12,775 bases of DNA from Trileptium ribeirensis (GCA_030248225.1 JASANE010001435.1:1-12775), one strand, 5' to 3'; shown: positions 1 to 9,676, numbered from the stretch's first letter. Notes: generated by a model from the letters alone, not told the origin. Made by a program: numbers and translations.

Positions 1-2084
1 CTCACCAAAACTCATCATAAACGTTACAAGTCAGTAATCACATGGAAGCTTTTACGCAGTGGGTTCTTTCGTTTTTTTCATGTCCAATTTCGTGATATAG
101 CACTCACCAAAACTCATCATAAACGTTACAAGTCAGTAATCACATGGAAGCTTTTACGCAGTGGGTTCTTTCGTTTTTTTCATGTCCAATTTCGTGATAT
201 AGCACTCACCAAAACTCATCATAAACGTTACAAGTCAGTAATCACATGGAAGCTTTTACGCAGTGGGTTCTTTCGTTTTTTTCATGTCCAATTTCGTGAT
301 ATAGCACTCACCAAAACTCATCATAAACGTTACAAGTCAGTAATCACATGGAAGCTTTTACGCAGTGGGTTCTTTCGTTTTTTTCATGTCCAATTTCGTG
401 ATATAGCACTCACCAAAACTCATCATAAACGTTACAAGTCAGTAATCACATGGAAGCTTTTACGCAGTGGGTTCTTTCGTTTTTTTCATGTCCAATTTCG
501 TGATATAGCACTCACCAAAACTCATCATAAACGTTACAAGTCAGTAATCACATGGAAGCTTTTACGCAGTGGGTTCTTTCGTTTTTTTCATGTCCAATTT
601 CGTGATATAGCACTCACCAAAACTCATCATAAACGTTACAAGTCAGTAATCACATGGAAGCTTTTACGCAGTGGGTTCTTTCGTTTTTTTCATGTCCAAT
701 TTCGTGATATAGCACTCACCAAAACTCATCATAAACGTTACAAGTCAGTAATCACATGGAAGCTTTTACGCAGTGGGTTCTTTCGTTTTTTTCATGTCCA
801 ATTTCGTGATATAGCACTCACCAAAACTCATCATAAACGTTACAAGTCAGTAATCACATGGAAGCTTTTACGCAGTGGGTTCTTTCGTTTTTTTCATGTC
901 CAATTTCGTGATATAGCACTCACCAAAACTCATCATAAACGTTACAAGTCAGTAATCACATGGAAGCTTTTACGCAGTGGGTTCTTTCGTTTTTTTCATG
1001 TCCAATTTCGTGATATAGCACTCACCAAAACTCATCATAAACGTTACAAGTCAGTAATCACATGGAAGCTTTTACGCAGTGGGTTCTTTCGTTTTTTTCA
1101 TGTCCAATTTCGTGATATAGCACTCACCAAAACTCATCATAAACGTTACAAGTCAGTAATCACATGGAAGCAGTGGGTTCTTTCGTTTTTTTCATGTCCA
1201 ATTTCGTGATATAGCACTCACCAAAACTCATCATAAACGTTACAAGTCAGTAATCACATGGAAGCTTTTACGCAGTGGGTTCTTTCGTTTTTTTCATGTC
1301 CAATTTCGTGATATAGCACTCACCAAAACTCATCATAAACGTTACAAGTCAGTAATCACATGGAAGCTTTTACGCAGTGGGTTCTTTCGTTTTTTTCATG
1401 TCCAATTTCGTGATATAGCACTCACCAAAACTCATCATAAACGTTACAAGTCAGTAATCACATGGAAGCTTTTACCCAGTGGGTTCTTTCGTTTTTTTCA
1501 TTCCATTTCATATGCCTTTTTTTTCATGTCCAATTTCGTGATATAGCACTCACGAAAACTCATCATAAACGTTACAAGTCAGTAATCACATGGAAGCTTT
1601 TACGCAGTGGGTTCTTTCGTTTTTTTCATGTCCAATTTCGTGATATAGCACTCACCAAAACTCATCATAAACGTTACAAGTCAGTAATCACATGGAAGCT
1701 TTTACGCGGTGGGTTCTTTCGTTTTTTTAAGGTCCAATTTCGTGATATAGCACTCACCAAAACTCATCATAAACGTTACAAGTCAGTAATCACATGGAAG
1801 CTTTTACGCAGTGGGTTCTTTCGTTTTTTTCATGTCCAATTTCGTGATATAGCACTCACCAAAACTCATCATAAACGTTACAAGTCAGTAATCACATGGA
1901 AGCTTTTACGCAGTGGGTTCTTTCGTTTTTTTCATGTCCAATTTCGTGATATAGCACTCACCAAAACTCATCATAAACGTTACAAGTCAGTAATCACATG
2001 GAAGCTTTTACGCAGTGGGTTCTTTCGTTTTTTTCATGTCCAATTTCGTGATATAGCACTCACCAAAACTCATCATAAACGTTA
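1..2084. repeat. 102-bp satellite/minisatellite array, 20 units plus a partial unit
   Basis: Head-to-tail repeat with unit starts (CTCACCAAAACTCATCATAA) at 1, 103, 205, 307, 409, 511, 613, 715, 817, 919, 1021, 1123, 1217, 1319, 1421, 1549, 1651, 1753, 1855, 1957 and a 26-bp partial unit at 2059. Units 1-11 look identical base for base. Unit 12 lacks 8 bp near 1170 (between two GC dinucleotides, removing the HindIII site). Unit 15 is 128 bp, with a 26-bp T-rich insertion near 1500, and has CCC for CGC. Units 16 and 17 carry point changes (CTCACG; GCGGTG; AAGGTCC for CATGTCC). Units 18-20 return to consensus. The array is cut by the left window edge. Nearly every unit has AAGCTT, so HindIII should give a 102-bp ladder. 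One + frame is stop-free through a canonical unit (34 codons) but has no ATG, and the unit 12 and 15 indels break it, so I do not call it coding. Confidence 0.97.
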
Positions 2085-5000
2085 GTGCAAATTTGTGGAG
2101 AAAAGTTTTATTTTAAAATTGCACCGTTTGTAGCTTCGCAAATTTAGCTATCTAAAAATCTTTGTATCTATTTGTGTATTTATGTAATTGGAAATAGAAT
2201 CGACTATTTCTGTGATAGAAAATTGACTCGGAAATTCCCATGTCCCCAGTGGGAGTCAAACCAGGAATCATTGATAGAAATTATTCACTGCTAATGAAAA
2301 TGGTACACTCAATAATACCAACAAAACGGCAATATAACACGCAAACTAGCAGAATTATAGGACAGTTTCTTATAAAAACACAATTTTTTATAGGTCAATT
2401 TATTATTCTATAACATGACAGAAATACACAATTATTCGCTATTTGCCTCAATCAAAATCACTAAAATAAGGAATTGGGACTTTTGTAGACAGCTTAGTGA
2501 ATTTCGAATGCTTTGCCTTATATCACAGGCGTTCAGTCGAAACATTAGAGCTAGCTTTGTTAAACAATGTTATTTTAACCATACAAGCGTAGACCGTTTT
2601 GACAATTGGACGAAGGTTAATAATTGATAAGAACAAAATAACAAATGTTGGCGTAATAAAATATATACACAAATTCAAACAATTCGTTTGCAAATATATG
2701 AACGCGGGATGGATATTTATACCCATAAACTCAGTTGACAAATTGTGGACATGTTTCCGAATTCAACACAAGTGCTTGTAGCTGATTGCAATCGTTCGAA
2801 TTGATTTAAGAAATATTATTTGATATCGTCAATTGGAAATATTTCCAGAAAACTGGTTAATAATATTCAGTCATCTCACCTAACCATTGTATAAACAATT
2901 TTGGGTTCAAATACCGAATGTTTCTTGATATTAAGTCGCAACAATTAAGGCAGAGCCATCGCAAACTATGATATACTACACTAAGACATATCACGCGCTC
3001 GACATGTATTTTGCAAAACGAATATTGCTAGTGAAAGCTAGAATCTGCGATTTAGGTTTGAACAACAAATTTTGAGTAATAAAATCTGAGTAAGAAAGTT
3101 GTTGCAATTTCGGATCTTGGATAAAGCCTACTCGACAACGAACGAAAATAAAATGGCTGCCATTCTAAATTATGGAATATTAAGACTGGACCACAGCCGG
3201 GAAAATTGTTATCAACTATTTTTAAAAAATAAATTTGCGATATGAAATGGCTTGTAAGAAGAACATATGCTAGCACGGTTAGCTAGCAGTACGACGATAT
3301 AGTATTGACTTAACCCTAACGCAAACAGTCGAAAATACTACATAAATAAATCAGTTTGGGCCAATCATTTAACTCCCAATTTGATATATCGGCATATATT
3401 TAACGCTGTGATTATCTTCAATTTAACTATTTCGATAGATTATATTAATCACAAGATAGCCAACATACGCAAATATTTCAATACGCAAATATATGTTTCA
3501 TTTATATATGGTCTATAGCACGCCGGTTGGAATTCTAAACACCACGCTAGCCTCTAAGCTTTAAGTCGTGTTCACAAGTGAAACCTTTTGCTCAAAATTG
3601 TAGCTAAATCTTGGTATGAATGTTGATCAAAATTCGATAGAAATTTTGCTGTAATTTGTAATAGACAAAGTATAAATGCTTCGAAATTTAAGCATAAATT
3701 TTGAGCTCGCAATATTTCAAGTTTTATTCCCTGGTTGGCTAAAGCTATATGTATTTTATGCTGCTACGAGCTGCAATACGAATTTAGTCTAAAACGAAAT
3801 CTTTTCCCAAATCTGTTCCTCGAATATACATTTCAACCGCAATATCGGCTTTCCACATAAGCTTTGAAATAGGAACATGATCAATATGTTATTCACAATC
3901 AACAATAATTACAGCAGAAAGAGACAGTATTACAGGCAAGCGCAATTTAAAGTGTGACAAGCTGTGTATGTCTAATTGAAGCGCTTTAGATACAATTTGG
4001 GCACAATATGTTTGTTTTATTTTACATGATAATGCCCAGTGCAGCTTGTAAAGCACTTTCTATCCTTCCAGATTGCAAGAATTCACAGGACAATTCGAAA
4101 CATCGAAATGAACATAGATCCTTTGCAAACACCGACACAATATCTGTTAAATCGCTGGTAAGACCAGAACTTGCCATATTCTCTTTAGAGTTAAGTTAGG
4201 CTTAAACTCTTTTAGACTGACTCCGCAGACGAGACAAGATATATTTGAATTAGTACAAACTGGGTGACCGCTATATTTGTAAATTAAAGTTTGTACGCAT
4301 TAATAATTAACGTTTGCTACGTTACGTTTAATATGGATAATTTAGAATGTTTTCCGAAACATAAACCAATTTGAGATATCGATACTTCTATACTTATGAT
4401 GTTTTTGTCCTAAAAGAAATTGTCATAGAAACAGCCACTAAGTTTTGAATTTAGAAATACTAACGATTCCTGTTCTATATTGCTTACGATTTGAAACACG
4501 TAATATCGATATATGATTTTTGAACAACTGGTGGACCCGTGTTTATTATCGGACTGTGCAATAGCACAGAGAGGCAGAACATTTGGACAATACGTATTAA
4601 CATTCCGAAGCTGTTATAATGACTGGATCTTAAAACATTTTCGACGATTAGAAACTTAACGTCTACTGGGTGACAATAGTTAGACACAATGCAAAAATTG
4701 TGCCAACACCGGAAGTATCAACACAATTTCACCTAATGGTCCATTACGAATGGAAACTAGAGTAGACGGTATGTTGCAATAAGGTGCATAAATGCCGCAA
4801 TAAATCAATGCTTGACGTTGCAGTAATAAATTCTCTCGGTCATCGATGTATCATCGTGACTTAAAAATTGTTCAATGATCTGCAAGTGGTAACAAGATCC
4901 TACGCCCCACAATGAAATCATATTTGATAAACTTAAAAAATTTAAAAAATACTTATTCTGCGAAGCACAAAGTAATTTCATTTGTCAAAACGTGAAATTT

Positions 5001-5325
5001 TATATTATTAATGTAATTATAAGAGACTTTGATAGGAATTTATATCTGGCACATATATATGTCAAATGCCGGTATAATAACCGTAAGACACTATTGCAAT
5101 GTTATTTTTTTACTCGAATTAAATATGTGATGTGTCGTGGGCGAAAACGTACACCGTACATCAGAAAATAATCCACAAAATATGAGATTGCTAGTTTTAA
5201 ACGACATGGGAGCAATGCCATGATACGGTGGTTTACAGCTTTTACGATTGAAATTTTATTCTTTCGATGCAATACATAATTTATTATCGTATCCACAAAA
5301 TATTTATTCCACCATTCATTAGAGT
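2085..5325. other. AT-rich intergenic or intronic sequence, no gene supported
   Basis: Single-copy-looking AT-rich DNA. The open frames here are at most about 75 codons, with ordinary non-coding composition and no recognisable motif. Visible structure is minor: inverted repeats GAAATAG/CTATTTC (2191-2197 and 2204-2210), TGCTAGC/GCTAGCA (3268-3274 and 3282-3288) and CACAAT/ATTGTG (4685-4690 and 4697-4702); a direct repeat ATACGCAAATAT at 3465-3476 and 3481-3492; and an AATAAA at 4799-4804 with no gene to attach it to. I see no tRNA, transposon ends or convincing exon. Confidence 0.6.
3268..3288. repeat. Perfect 7-bp inverted repeat with 7-nt spacer
   Basis: TGCTAGC at 3268-3274 and GCTAGCA at 3282-3288 are exact reverse complements around the spacer ACGGTTA; both arms contain a self-palindromic GCTAGC. 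It could be a binding site or a chance hairpin. No terminator-like T run or gene adjoins it. Confidence 0.5.
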
Positions 5326-5417
5326 ATCGTGATCACTGCGAACGGATCACGATCACCGTAAAAGGCTCCTGATCACCGTAGAGGCATCATGAACTCTGAG
5401 GATGGATCAAGATTTGA
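5326..5417. repeat. Degenerate ~20-bp direct repeat with a 9-bp hairpin
   Basis: Variants of GATCACCGTARAGGC recur about every 20 bp (near 5331, 5351, 5371, then decaying through GAACTCTGAGG and GGATCAAGATT). The left end also contains a perfect inverted repeat, ATCGTGATC (5326-5334) and GATCACGAT (5345-5353), with a 10-nt spacer, and the palindrome GTGATCAC at 5329-5336. It overlaps the start of the speculative spliced gene at 5389. It may be an old microduplication or a cluster of related protein-binding sites; function unknown. Confidence 0.55.
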
Positions 5418-7043
5418 AGCAAGTCATGGTGAGGCATTATGTTTGCGAAAGTCATGTGGTTGTGAACAGAACTGTTTTTTCGGTATTTTTAGAAACATTT
5501 TGTTTTGTTTTTAGTTATTCTGCGTTATAACACATTTTTTGCTATACGGAAAGTTATTTATTTAATGTATTTGAATATATATGTTTCCTTCCCATATAAT
5601 CAGGTTATTTCGGTTCCGTCCTCGGGTTAGGCTGTTGGAAACCAGAGCAGTTAGTTTAGTGTAGTGTCCATTCCCTCACACCTTTATTTCTATGTCAATC
5701 TGTTTTATAAAATCTCTATTTTTAGTACTCATTATTGGTTCCAACGGATTTCAAATTGCAAATTGAAGTAGTCGAATTATTTGCCAGACATCGCAATTGT
5801 AGCCAGTTCTAAATATTCATTCGGTAGCAGCTTCTTCGTTGCCATTGTATCTTATTGATGTTCAGCAATATTTGGACTGATTTCTATCTGTTCACACCTT
5901 TATTTCTATGTCAATCTGTTCTATAAAATCTCTATTTTTAGTACTCATTATTGGTTCCAACGGATTTCAAATTGCAAACTGGAGTAGTCGAATTATTTGC
6001 CAGCCATCGCAATTGTAGCCAGTTCTAAATATTCATTCGGTGGCAGCTTCTTCGTTGCCATTGTATCTTATTGATGTTCAGCAATATTTGGACTGATTTC
6101 TATCTGTTCATTCAGAAATGTGTCATTTTCCGGTGGAGCCGTTCAAGGGAGTGCCATTTCTGTGCCACAAGGTGTCTTTTTTGGGTCGGTAAGTTCTGTG
6201 ACATCTTTTGTTGCTTCATTTAATTGGCTTAATTATCGGTATTAGACAAAGTTTGCAATCTAAAACAAACTTTATGAACTGTTTATAAGATCTAGGTTAA
6301 TCTGTACCACAGTCATTGCACAGAACTCACTAATATCGTCTAAAGATCGGACGAGTGCTTAGGAAAATCTTCTGAGAAGCTTTATTCTTTGCGTTCAACG
6401 ATTTCATGTTTGGATTTTAGAGATTTATGTGTTTCGATAAAATTGGCTTAATTATCGGTATTAGACAAAGTTTGCAATCTAAAACAAACTTTATGAACTG
6501 TTTATAAGATCTAGGTTAATCTGTACCACAGTCAATGCGCAGAACTCACCGATATCGTCTAAAGATCGGACGAGTGCTTATGAAAATCTTCTGAGAATCT
6601 TTATTATTTGCGTTCAACTATTTCATGTTTGGATTTTAGAGATTTATGTGTTTCGATAAAATTCAGCGTTTAAAATTTGAGCATATTTCCACAGTTTAGA
6701 CTCTCATTTGAGTATTCACATTCGTGGTGGTAAAGACTGACCGCCTTAAAAAGCATCATACTAATTTGATTGCGGCTAATAGTAATGTTCGCTGTCCTGG
6801 TCAAATAATTATTTGTTATAAAGGTATTTGTTGTTTATTTAAACATCGGTATTTCTCTCGATAAGCTATTGGTGCTGCAGTCATTAAAATTTTTCCAATT
6901 CTTCAGTTTAGTGCTACTGAGGTTAAATCAGCTTTTTTCAGCTTCATAATGTATCCCTATGCGATTCGAATCGTCGAAGATGGGCCAAAACCCATTTCTC
7001 TTTACTTGTATCCGTTAAGTCTGTACATATAAATGATATATAA
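5389..7043 (+). CDS. Speculative four-exon small gene, product unknown
   Basis: Exon 1 (5389-5428) starts at an ATG that has an in-frame TAA upstream (5359) and reads MNSEDGSRFEASH before a donor G|GTGAGG. Exon 2 (5604-5649) follows an acceptor with a pyrimidine run (TTTCCTTCCCATATAATCAG) and ends at GTTAGT. Exon 3 (6116-6188) lies between TTCATTCAG and GTAAGT. Exon 4 (6942-7043) follows GCTTTTTTCAG and ends at TAA 7041-7043. Exon lengths 40, 46, 73 and 102 nt join in one open frame of 86 residues. Readable stretches are YFGSVLGLGCWKPEQ (exon 2) and NVSFSGGAVQG...VFFGS (exon 3). No domain, signal peptide or membrane segment is recognised. Rival joins also stay open: exon 1 to exon 3 in a different frame (MCHFPVEPFKG...), continuing into exon 4 in another frame (MYPYAIRIVEDGPKP, stop 7030-7032) or into 9108-9204. 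Splice-like sites are frequent in AT-rich DNA, so exon 3 is the firmest part and the full chain is a hypothesis. Confidence 0.2.
5676..6110. repeat. 216-bp tandem duplication (two copies)
   Basis: Copy 1 is 5676-5891 and copy 2 is 5892-6107; both begin TCACACCTTTATTTCTATG. They differ at five positions, about 97.7 percent identity. At each difference copy 1 has A or T and copy 2 has G or C (four transitions, one A/C transversion). Copy 2 is followed by a third TCA (6108-6110), so the junction shows 3-bp identity. No shared long open frame exists: a 22-codon - strand frame starting MATKKL is present in both copies, but two of the five changes fall in it and both alter the protein. The repeat lies within the proposed intron 2 of the + strand gene model. 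Confidence 0.95.
6116..6188 (+). other. Exon-like 73-bp segment with strong flanking splice signals
   Basis: Upstream are a branch-point-like CTGAT, a pyrimidine run and AG (GATTTCTATCTGTTCATTCAG, shown here only to its last bases TTCATTCAG). Downstream is a full-consensus donor, TCG|GTAAGT, at 6189-6194. The segment is visibly richer in G and C than its surroundings. All three + frames are open across it, so the frame must come from its partners: NVSFSGGAVQG ending in phase 0, MCHFPVEPFKG leaving two bases, or KCVIFRWSRS leaving one. It sits exactly between the 216-bp and 219-bp tandem duplications; the branch-point/pyrimidine stretch is inside the duplicated 216-bp unit, whereas the AG lies just outside it. 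Product unknown. Confidence 0.35.
6222..6663. repeat. 219-bp tandem duplication (two copies)
   Basis: Copy 1 is 6222-6440 and copy 2 is 6441-6659; both begin AATTGGCTTAATTATCGG, and copy 2 is followed by another AATT (6660-6663), a 4-bp junction identity. I count eight differences, clustered in the second half (for example CATTGCACAG against CAATGCGCAG, GGAAAATC against TGAAAATC, CGATTT against CTATTT), about 96 percent identity. The sequence shows no relation to the neighbouring 216-bp duplication. It lies just downstream of the exon-like segment at 6116-6188 and would be intronic in the gene model. Confidence 0.95.
6664..6941. other. AT-rich spacer, no feature beyond splice-like AGs
   Basis: No repeat or open frame of note. 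It contains acceptor-like motifs (TATTTCCACAG near 6693, CCAATTCTTCAG near 6906, GCTTTTTTCAG ending at 6941), the last used in the speculative gene model. Confidence 0.4.
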
Positions 7044-7100
7044 ATTTCTCACGCTACAAGATTCAAACATGTAATGATGTTTACTTTGTATAAGTAAAAC

Positions 7101-9093
7101 TAACTAGCACTGTTTAGCTTTCAAAGCATTCCGTTGTGCAGCTCATGTTCGCAGTTTGGGACCAGTTATACTGAAGGCAAAACTCTATATAAATTAGCCT
7201 AAACCAGAAACTAACTAGCACTGTTTAGCTTTCAAAGCATTCCGTTGTGCAGCTCATGTTCGCAGTTTGGGACCAGTTATACTGAAGGCAAAACTCTATA
7301 TAAATTAGCTGTAACCAGAAACCAACTAGCACTGTTTAGCTTTCAAAGCATTCCGTTGTGCAGCTCATGTTCGCAGTTTGGGACCAGTTATACTGAAGGC
7401 AAAACTCTATATAAATTAGCCTAAACCAGAAACTAACTAGCACTGTTTAGCTTTCAAAGCATTCCGTTGTGCAGCTCATGTTCGCAGTTTGGGACCAGTT
7501 ATACTGAAGGCAAAACTCTATATAAATTAGCCTAAACCAGAAACTAACTAGCACTGTTTAGCTTTCAAAGCATTCCGTTGTGCAGCTCATGTTCGCAGTT
7601 TGGGACCAGTTATACTGAAGGCAAAACTCTATATAAATTAGCCTAAACCAGAAACTAACTAGCACTGTTTAGCTTTCAAAGCATTCCGTTGTGCAGCTCA
7701 TGTTCGCAGTTTGGGACCAGTTATACTGAAGGCAAAACTCTATATAAATTAGCCTAAACAAGAAAATAACAAGCAATGTTAAGATTTCAAAGAATTCCGT
7801 TGTGTAGCTCATGTTCGCAGTTTGGGGACCAGTTATAATGAAGGCAAAACTCTAGATAAATTAGCCTAAACCAGAAACTAACTAGCACTGTTTAGCTTTC
7901 AAAGCATTCCGTTGTGCAGCTCATGTTCGCAGTTTGGGACCAGTTATACTGAAGGCAAAACTCTATATAAATTAGCCTAAACCAGCAACTAACTAGCACT
8001 GTTTAGCTTTCAAAGCATTCCGTTGTGCAGCTCATGTTCGCAGTTTGGGACCAGTTATACTGAAGGCAAAACTCATATAAATTAGCCTAAACCAGCAACT
8101 AACTAGCACTGTTTAGCTTTCAAAGCATTCCGTTGTGCAGCTCATGTTCGCAGTTTGGGACCAGTTATACTGAAGGCAAAACTCTATATAAATTAGCCTA
8201 AACCAGCAACTAACTAGCACTGTTTAGCTTTCAAAGCATTCCGTTGTGCAGCTCATGTTCGCAGTTTGGGACCAGTTATACTGAAGGCAAAACTCTATAT
8301 AAATTAGCCTAAACCAGCAACTAACTAGCACTGTTTAGCTTTCAAAGCATTCCGTTGTGCAGCTCATGTTCGCAGTTTGGGACCAGTTATACTGAAGGCA
8401 AAACTCTATATACTTTAGCCTAAACCAGCAACTAAGTAGCACTGTTTAGCTTTCAAAACATTCGTTGTGCAGCTCATGTTGGCAGTTTGGGCCCAGTTAT
8501 ACTGAAGGCAAAACTCTATATAAATTAGCCTAAACCAGCAACTAACTAGCACTGTTTAGCTTTCAAAGCATTCCGTTGTGCAGCTCATGTTCGCAGTTTG
8601 GGACCAGTTATACTGAAGGCAAAACTCTATATAAATTAGCCTAAACCAGCAACTAACTAGCACTGTTTAGCTTTCAAAGCATTCCGTTGTGCAGCTCATG
8701 TTCGCAGTTTGGGACCAGTTATACTGAAGGCAAAACTCTATATAAATTAGCCTAAACCAGAAACTAACTAGCACTGTTTAGCTTTCAAAGCATTCCGTTG
8801 TGCAGCTCATGTTCGCAGTTTGGGACCAGTTATACTGAAGGCAAAACTCTATATAAATTAGCCTAAACCAGCAACTAACTAGCACTGTTTAGCTTTCAAA
8901 GCATTCCGTTGTGCAGCTCATGTTCGCAGTTTGGGACCAGTTATACTGAAGGCAAAACTCTATATAAATTAGCCTAAACCAGCAACTAACTAGCACTGTT
9001 TAGCTTTCAAAGCATTCCGTTGTGCAGCTCATGTTCGCAGTTTGGGACCAGTTATACTGAAGGCAAAACTCTATATAAATTAGCCTAAACCAG
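7101..9093. repeat. 111-bp tandem array, 18 units, each with a TATA-like motif
   Basis: Unit starts (TAACTAGCACTGTTTAGC) fall at 7101, 7212, 7323, 7434, 7545, 7656, 7767, 7879, 7990, 8100, 8211, 8322, 8433, 8543, 8654, 8765, 8876 and 8987; the last unit ends at CCTAAACCAG, 9093. The period is 111 bp with single-base indels in three units (112, 110, 110). Each unit ends CTCTATATAAATTAGCC, a good TATA-box match. The match is broken in three places: CTAGATAAAT near 7853, CATATAAAT near 8074 and TATATACTTT near 8406. Every + frame has stops in each unit, and the - frames close at least once per unit, so the array is not coding. Linker AGAAAC dominates the left half and AGCAAC the right half. Unit 7 (7767-7878) is strongly diverged. 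It could be a plain minisatellite or an array of promoter-like elements; transcription is not shown. Confidence 0.97.
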
Positions 9094-9107
9094 GCATCGT
9101 TTCTCAG

Positions 9108-9204
9108 AGATTCGGATCTGGCTTGTGACACGATCTTTACAACATCTGTTGTAGCCAACGCCCAAAATTGGAAGCAAGCAACGTATATTTTTCACCATCA
9201 GTAA
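9108..9204 (+). other. Exon-like open segment just after the 111-bp array
   Basis: After CGTTTCTCAG (AG at 9106-9107) a frame reads DSDLACDTIFTTSVVANAQ, continues through NWKQATYIFHHQ, and stops at TAA 9202-9204. Codon texture is coding-like and the frame is open back to the edge of the repeat array. It would need two bases from a preceding exon, a phase that the MCHFPVE... reading of 6116-6188 supplies. No domain is recognised. The same bases could instead carry a donor at CA|GTAAAA. The only other open frame nearby (through about 9215-9454) runs into the (AT)n tract as alternating Ile-Tyr and is not credible as a gene. Confidence 0.22.
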
Positions 9205-9326
9205 AAAAACGTGTTTGAAAAACTTGCTGCAACACGTTCAAAAGCCATTGGAAGCATTAGGTATCTCATCACCAGTCAAAATCTATTTAATCCACAATGC
9301 TTCGTTCGAAATTTATAAATGTTCCA

Positions 9327-9330
<4 letters not shown>

Positions 9331-9386
<56 letters not shown>
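9331..9386. repeat. (AT)28 microsatellite
   Basis: An uninterrupted 56-bp AT dinucleotide run between TCCACCGC and GTATTAG. It is self-complementary and able to form cruciforms; copy number is likely variable and prone to sequencing slippage. Confidence 0.98.
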
Positions 9387-9390
<4 letters not shown>

Positions 9391-9676
9391 TAGTTCTGTA
9401 GCTCAGTTCACAAATACGGAAATAGTAATGTCGGAACCAGCTTTTCCTTTTTAGTAGGTTCGGAACAATGTCCTTTTAAAGCCTCATATCAAAAACCTCA
9501 AATATTCGGATCACTTCGATCAACAATGAATTCAGCAATCGCTTTGTTACCGCACAACTCATATCCACCACATTGAGCCTTAATTTAATACTGATTTCAC
9601 TCAGCTCAGCATTGGCACGCAGTCCAAAAATTTATCCCCCAAAACATGCATTGTCATCCAATATCATGGCTAACAA
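9387..9676. other. AT-rich sequence, nothing recognised
   Basis: No repeat, RNA gene or sustained open frame that I can support on either strand. Confidence 0.5.

Noticed and set aside
1..2084. CRISPR array or tandem protein-repeat gene
   Set aside because: There are no unique spacers between repeats; the whole 102-bp unit is repeated. The open frame has no start in the canonical units and is interrupted by indels and a TGA.
2242..2268. tRNA-like B box on the - strand (GGTTTGACTCC)
   Set aside because: The flanking bases do not pair as a T stem and no A box or cloverleaf can be built upstream.
2415..5296. Short frames (60-75 codons) in the AT-rich left-centre region
   Set aside because: Lengths are expected by chance, several overlap on opposite strands, and none has motif, splice or codon support.
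5777..6061. 22-codon - strand frame (MATKKL...) in both 216-bp copies
   Set aside because: Too short, and the two differences inside it both change amino acids, so there is no sign of constraint.
9215..9454. 79-codon + frame
   Set aside because: The start is TTG, not ATG, and a third of it is alternating Ile-Tyr encoded by the AT microsatellite.
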